DNA from: Colimorpha sp045598945
GTDB lineage: Bacteria > Bacteroidota > Bacteroidia > Bacteroidales > P3
NCBI GenBank assembly: GCA_045598945.1
Contig: JAZRVD010000073.1
Span: 1-8,027 of the forward strand
Direction of reading: 5' to 3'
Length of the DNA: 8,027 nucleotides
Below the pieces are notes generated by a model. The model was not told where the DNA came from. It worked only from the letters and a program-made list of their open reading frames with translations, and did not search any database. Shown piece after piece: positions 5,063 to 8,027 of the stretch. How positions within the stretch are numbered: position 1 is the first letter of the stretch; each line of letters opens with the position of its first letter. Position numbers and translations under genes: made by a program.

Positions 5063-7537
5063 TTATAATTCTAAACGATAGACAGATATTTGATTGTCTT
5101 GATGCAGCACTTGCACCATGTAGCGACCCTTGTCAAGAAAGTCTAAATGAAAGACAGAAGAAAAGACAGAAGATGTACTAACGGTTGTTTTGGAATAGAC
5201 AACACGACCATATTTGTCAAATATCTTCACCCTACTTGGCGAATACGTTATAACTTCGAGCATAAGCGTCGAAGCATCATAATGGCATATAGACGCAGAG
5301 GCTTCCGCCGTCATAGAAAGTTTTTTTTGCTGTAATTGATATTGAAAAACTTTTTGCTTGTTGATAACATTCGTATCGATTGCAATATACTCCACTGTGT
5401 CTGCAGGCGTAGCGATAATCTGTACCATAGCCAGCAAATTAGTCAGCGGCAAAACCTGCATAACAGGCAAAGAGTCTCTACGCTTAGTGGTTTGAATAAG
5501 CGCTACGGTATCTTGTTGCACAAGACGGTTGGTGTCAAGCACTATGGTATCTTGTTGCACAAGCAAAATAGAGTCTAAAGCTATAGTATCATTTGATACA
5601 GGCCTCTGCACAAAAAAATAGTTAAATAGCCCATATTTTTCTTGCAACATTTGAACTTGGAAAACTTTCTGCTGATTCAACAAAACAGAACTAACTACAA
5701 AAGAGTCGACAGTGTCACCTACCGTCGTATAAGCAGACTGCACAAGGTCCAACGACGATTGATAATCCAGCTCTTGCATAAGAGGCAACGTGTCTCTCAA
5801 CCGGACAACAGATTGATGTACAGCGGTGTCGACCACATCTATTGCAACAGTATCGAGGAGCGATGAATCGAGACCAACAAACAAAGATTGCAAAGGTTGC
5901 CACGAAGCGTACAGAGTTATATCATTGGACAGTGCCAGCACGCTATCAACAAAAAGCCATTCGCCCGAAGCATTGGGAGCTGTATTCCAGCCAACGAAAA
6001 TAGAGTCGGAGACTTGATATTGAGGGAAAGGGACAACAAATAGCGACTGAGCATTGCTAACCACAGCATCTGGCATATAGCCGACGGCGCCTTGCGGCTC
6101 AAAATGCACCATGAAAGACTTTGTCTTGACCAACGTATCGTAGGCATGAGCAAGAATACTATCAATCCATGCGGCGAGCATATCGATAGGGACAATAGTG
6201 TCATCTACCGACTGCAGCGAAGTGTCTATAGGTTGCCACACCGCCACAAGCGTGAGGTTCTTGTCCAAGGAGTCAATCACCGAGCCGGCAGGCAGGTAGT
6301 CCACCCCCATATACGGCGACGGCTCCCAGCAGATGAAACGATGACCCGGATATTGGAAAGGGCAAGCCTCAACTATATAGCTATCGGGATAACGAATAAG
6401 CGGAAGCGGTATAGAGCTATTGTCTGACGGAGCCTCGCCAGGGAAGTAGCGAACAGTATAATAGTCGTTGGTAGTGCGCAAGGCAATATCGTCAATAACA
6501 ATGTTGCCGCCTTTACCGGCATGACGGAAGGCGAGGCTGACAGTGTCGCCGGCATACTGGCTGAGGTCGACAGAGCGAGAGACATACCACTCATGCACAG
6601 TGTCGAAATCATACTGCGCATCCGGCAGCATGAACAAAGAGTCGCCATGAGAAGCTACAAAAAGCGAATAGCTGGTGCTGTTGGAGCCCATCTCCTGCCA
6701 TGAGAAGCTGATAGCGTCGGCTTGCGGCAGAGCAAAACGAGGACTAAACAGCCAGTTGTCGTGAGCGACAGGTCTGTCGTCATCGTCATAGCCCCACGAG
6801 GCGACAGCCATGTTGCTATAATCGCCATAGCCCACCATCATCTCCCATGTTGTAGACTGCCAACAGGACATGCCATTTTCAAAACCTTCTTCGTAAGGAT
6901 ATTCATTGACAACAGGCTGACGGCATTTTTCTATGCCAATAGAAGAGAGGCCAAAGTCGTCGAGATGCAACAAGGCATTACCCAACGGCAGGTGCTCAAC
7001 AACAAGCTGGAATGTTATGCCTGAGAACTCACTGACATCGAACTGAAACGCCGTCCAGCCATCCGAGACAAAGAGCACAGTGGTATCGAGCAGCAGCTTT
7101 GTGCGCGTATTGTCGACAAGTGCATACAGTTTGAAAGCGGTACTTTGGTCTGGCGAGGCAGCTTCATCGTCAAAGAGAGAAGCCGCAAGATATACCGACA
7201 AAAGGATCTGCTGAGATGTGCTGTCCTTGACGATAGGCAGAAAGAAGAGCGGAGAAAAAAGGCGGTTGGTCTCCTGCTGTCCGATAACTTCGGCAGAGAT
7301 AGGATGATCGCTATACTTAGACCGCCGACCCGGCATGCCAGAACGCAAAAAACGATTGCCGGTATAAGCAAGGCTGTCGCCCTTTTTGAAGTGCCAGTTG
7401 GCGCCGCCGTAGTCGTCGAAATACCAGTCGGCACGTTCGGCTGCTGTCTCAAAGCTTGAAAAATACGGCAAGTCGACCTGCGCCACCGCAGCGGCACAGA
7501 ACAACAAAGAGACCAATATCAGCCAAAATCTTTTCAC
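5063..7537 (-). CDS. Protein A: T9SS-type secreted protein with two adhesin-like domains and two InlB-type repeats
   Basis: 824 residues from GTG at 7537 to TAA at 5065-5063. GTG is preferred because an in-frame TAG lies only seven codons upstream (7561-7559) and translation from it begins with a complete signal peptide (1-19, cleavage AVA|Q). Two MAM/cleaved-adhesin-like domains occupy about 22-197 and 212-355; the second has EYPYEEGFENG and NWLFSP, the first a weaker NRLFSP. Two InlB/Listeria-Bacteroides-type repeats follow, at about 359-436 (PGHRFICW, LVAVW) and 473-548 (FVGWNTAPNASGEW, LYASW). Residues 579-740 are repetitive. Residues 748-824 form a divergent T9SS type A sorting domain: KIFDKYGRVV and LDKGRYMVQV are clear, but the usual YPNP start and basic end are missing (it ends in YRLEL). 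It is the promoter-proximal gene of a pair with protein B. Surface binding or adhesion is inferred; no catalytic motif was recognised. Confidence 0.9.
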   Translation of the reverse strand: MKRFWLILVSLLFCAAAVAQVDLPYFSSFETAAERADWYFDDYGGANWHFKKGDSLAYTGNRFLRSGMPGRRSKYSDHPISAEVIGQQETNRLFSPLFFLPIVKDSTSQQILLSVYLAASLFDDEAASPDQSTAFKLYALVDNTRTKLLLDTTVLFVSDGWTAFQFDVSEFSGITFQLVVEHLPLGNALLHLDDFGLSSIGIEKCRQPVVNEYPYEEGFENGMSCWQSTTWEMMVGYGDYSNMAVASWGYDDDDRPVAHDNWLFSPRFALPQADAISFSWQEMGSNSTSYSLFVASHGDSLFMLPDAQYDFDTVHEWYVSRSVDLSQYAGDTVSLAFRHAGKGGNIVIDDIALRTTNDYYTVRYFPGEAPSDNSSIPLPLIRYPDSYIVEACPFQYPGHRFICWEPSPYMGVDYLPAGSVIDSLDKNLTLVAVWQPIDTSLQSVDDTIVPIDMLAAWIDSILAHAYDTLVKTKSFMVHFEPQGAVGYMPDAVVSNAQSLFVVPFPQYQVSDSIFVGWNTAPNASGEWLFVDSVLALSNDITLYASWQPLQSLFVGLDSSLLDTVAIDVVDTAVHQSVVRLRDTLPLMQELDYQSSLDLVQSAYTTVGDTVDSFVVSSVLLNQQKVFQVQMLQEKYGLFNYFFVQRPVSNDTIALDSILLVQQDTIVLDTNRLVQQDTVALIQTTKRRDSLPVMQVLPLTNLLAMVQIIATPADTVEYIAIDTNVINKQKVFQYQLQQKKLSMTAEASASICHYDASTLMLEVITYSPSRVKIFDKYGRVVYSKTTVSTSSVFSSVFHLDFLDKGRYMVQVLHQDNQISVYRLEL
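5321..5803 (-). repeat. Duplicated module of about 55 residues in protein A, flanking a short tandem repeat
   Basis: Residues 579-635 and 685-740 align along their length. RDTLPLMQ (581-588) matches RDSLPVMQ (687-694), DLVQ matches AMVQ, GDTVDSF matches ADTVEYI, and NQQKVFQVQMLQEK (621-634) matches NKQKVFQYQLQQKK (726-739). The copies are offset by about 106 residues (318 bases). The region is polar, beta-prone and free of Cys and Trp, unlike the repeats of protein B. It sits between the second InlB-type repeat and the C-terminal sorting domain, the position of a stalk or spacer. I do not recognise the family. Confidence 0.75.
5495..5593 (-). repeat. 13-residue (39-base) tandem repeat in protein A
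   Basis: Residues 649-681 hold about two and a half units of the form [NQ]DT[IV]xLDxxxLVQ: NDTIALDSILLVQ, QDTIVLDTNRLVQ, QDTVALI. The DNA has a direct repeat of 18 identical bases (5507-5524 and 5546-5563) with a period of exactly 39. This segment lies between the two copies of the larger duplicated module. Confidence 0.8.
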
Positions 7538-7571
7538 ACTGTTGAGATTATCTATAAGCTATGTAACAGAA

Positions 7572-7586
7572 TGTATTACGAATACA
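7572..7586. other. Small dyad in the leader of protein A
   Basis: TGTATT (7572-7577) and AATACA (7581-7586) are perfect inverted repeats around a 3-base centre. They lie between the candidate promoter and the GTG start of protein A. This could be a regulator-binding site or a weak leader hairpin. A 6-bp dyad in AT-rich DNA can easily arise by chance. Confidence 0.2.
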
Positions 7587-7616
7587 GCGACGCAATAAAC
7601 ACATACCAAAAAGATG

Positions 7617-7643
7617 CAAAGATACTAAAATATACGCAACAAA
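7617..7643 (-). promoter_or_regulatory. Candidate promoter of the A-B operon
   Basis: On the minus strand TATCTTTG (7624-7617) is a perfect match to the Bacteroidota -7 element TAnnTTTG, and it is the only match I found between 7538 and 7752. The nearest TTTG (7643-7640) lies 15 bases upstream of it, shorter than the usual spacing of about 19, so the -33 half is weak. The implied leader is about 70 bases. No comparable element lies in the 15-base gap before protein B, which supports a single transcript for both genes. Confidence 0.55.
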
Positions 7644-7692
7644 AACACGATAACAACAACAAGATATTAAACCACTTATCAACCATAAAGCA

Positions 7693-7722
7693 AAAGGGCC
7701 GACGTTGTAGCGCCAGCCCTTT
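7693..7722 (-). terminator. Intrinsic terminator of the reverse rubrerythrin gene
   Basis: Bases 7711-7722 pair with 7693-7704 around a 6-base loop, starting about 30 bases after the stop codon. As minus-strand RNA the stem is a continuous 12 bp with two G-U wobbles; on the plus strand those two positions are A/C mismatches, so the hairpin is built for minus-strand transcription. An A-run before and an interrupted U-run after (UUUUGCUUU, counting the stem end) complete the pattern. Confidence 0.8.
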
Positions 7723-7752
7723 GTAACAATCTTATCGACAAGCGATAAGAAA

Positions 7753-8027
7753 TTACTTGTTTTCGAAATAACGTTTGTAGAGACCTTCAAATGCACGACC
7801 ATGACGAGCTTCGTCGCGAGCCATCTCGTGAACGGTGTCGTGGATAGCGTCGAGTCCCAGCACCTTGGCACGTTTGGCGAGGTCGGTCTTGCCCATGGTA
7901 GCGCCGTTCTCTGCCTCGATACGCATCTTGAGGTTTTTGGCAGTGCTGTCGGTCAGCACCTCGCCAAGAAGTTCGGCGAACTTGGCGGCATGCTCAGCCT
8001 CTTCGTAGGCGGCCTTTTCCCAATAGA
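7753..8027 (-). CDS. Reverse rubrerythrin / NADH peroxidase-type protein, C-terminal 90 residues; gene runs off the right edge
   Basis: The frame is open from the window edge to TAA at 7755-7753. It contains two ExxH di-iron motifs of a rubrerythrin four-helix bundle, EAEH within YEEAEHAAKF and EARH within MARDEARHGRAFEG, plus an intervening EAENGA segment that probably supplies a further carboxylate ligand. The protein ends at KRYFENK with no C-terminal rubredoxin domain, which fits the 'reverse' form where the rubredoxin Fe-S domain is N-terminal and would lie outside the window. Known family role: cytoplasmic, NAD(P)H-driven reduction of hydrogen peroxide in anaerobes. Internal GTG or ATG codons are not the true start, because the conserved reading continues upstream to the edge. 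A terminator follows, so it is probably transcribed apart from protein A. Confidence 0.93.
   Translation of the reverse strand, partial: YWEKAAYEEAEHAAKFAELLGEVLTDSTAKNLKMRIEAENGATMGKTDLAKRAKVLGLDAIHDTVHEMARDEARHGRAFEGLYKRYFENK

Noticed and set aside
7548..7871. Minus-strand frame of 107 codons across the rubrerythrin end and the intergenic region
   Set aside because: It overlaps the conserved rubrerythrin frame and runs through the terminator hairpin. Its product has no recognisable feature.
7753..7959. Small separate gene of 68 codons starting at GTG 7959
   Set aside because: The same frame continues upstream with conserved rubrerythrin sequence (YEEAEHAAKF) to the window edge, so the GTG is an internal Val codon.
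1..8027. tRNA, rRNA, riboswitch, insertion sequence, phage attachment site or defence system
   Set aside because: No cloverleaf, transposase motif, terminal inverted repeats, or recognisable defence or integrase domain was seen. The only non-coding stretches are 849-1015, 5048-5062 and 7538-7752.

Overview
The window reads as chromosomal DNA of a Bacteroidales-type bacterium (phylum Bacteroidota). Four things point there independently. Two large secreted proteins carry the domain grammar of type IX secretion (T9SS) cargo. There is an S46-family dipeptidyl-peptidase. There is a C-terminal fragment of a 'reverse' rubrerythrin of the type common in anaerobic Bacteroidales. Two upstream regions carry the Bacteroidota -7 promoter element TAnnTTTG. 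Genus cannot be decided from the sequence.

All four genes lie on the minus strand, so transcription runs from high to low coordinates. From right to left: (1) the last 90 codons of a reverse rubrerythrin / NADH peroxidase (7753 to beyond 8027), followed by a good intrinsic terminator. (2) A 215-base intergenic region (7538-7752) with that terminator, a candidate promoter and a small dyad. (3) An 824-residue secreted multidomain protein, 'A' (5063-7537). (4) After only 15 bases, a 1343-residue secreted multidomain protein, 'B' (1016-5047). (5) A 167-base intergenic region (849-1015) with a long hairpin and a well-formed promoter. (6) The first 282 codons of an S46 peptidase (848 to beyond position 1).

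A and B look like one two-gene operon. Both have a signal peptide, then MAM/'cleaved adhesin'-like beta-sandwich domains, then InlB/Listeria-Bacteroides-type repeats, then a long repetitive segment, then a C-terminal T9SS sorting domain. They differ in the repetitive segment. B has 13 tandem units of about 49 residues with a Cys-Asp-Ser signature. A has a duplicated module of about 55 residues flanking a 13-residue tandem repeat. The likely role is a pair of cell-surface or secreted adhesin/binding proteins, but no ligand can be read from the sequence. The neighbouring S46 enzyme would act in the periplasm, releasing dipeptides from imported oligopeptides. The rubrerythrin is a cytoplasmic peroxide-detoxifying enzyme. 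The flanking terminator and promoters suggest both are transcribed separately from the A-B pair.

The most interesting material is the A-B pair: its shared architecture, the cysteine-paired repeat array of B with its displaced cysteines, the near-monotonous codon use at the Cys-Asp-Ser motif, and the nested repeats of A. Nothing here is a demonstrably new system. The function of the pair is simply unknown.
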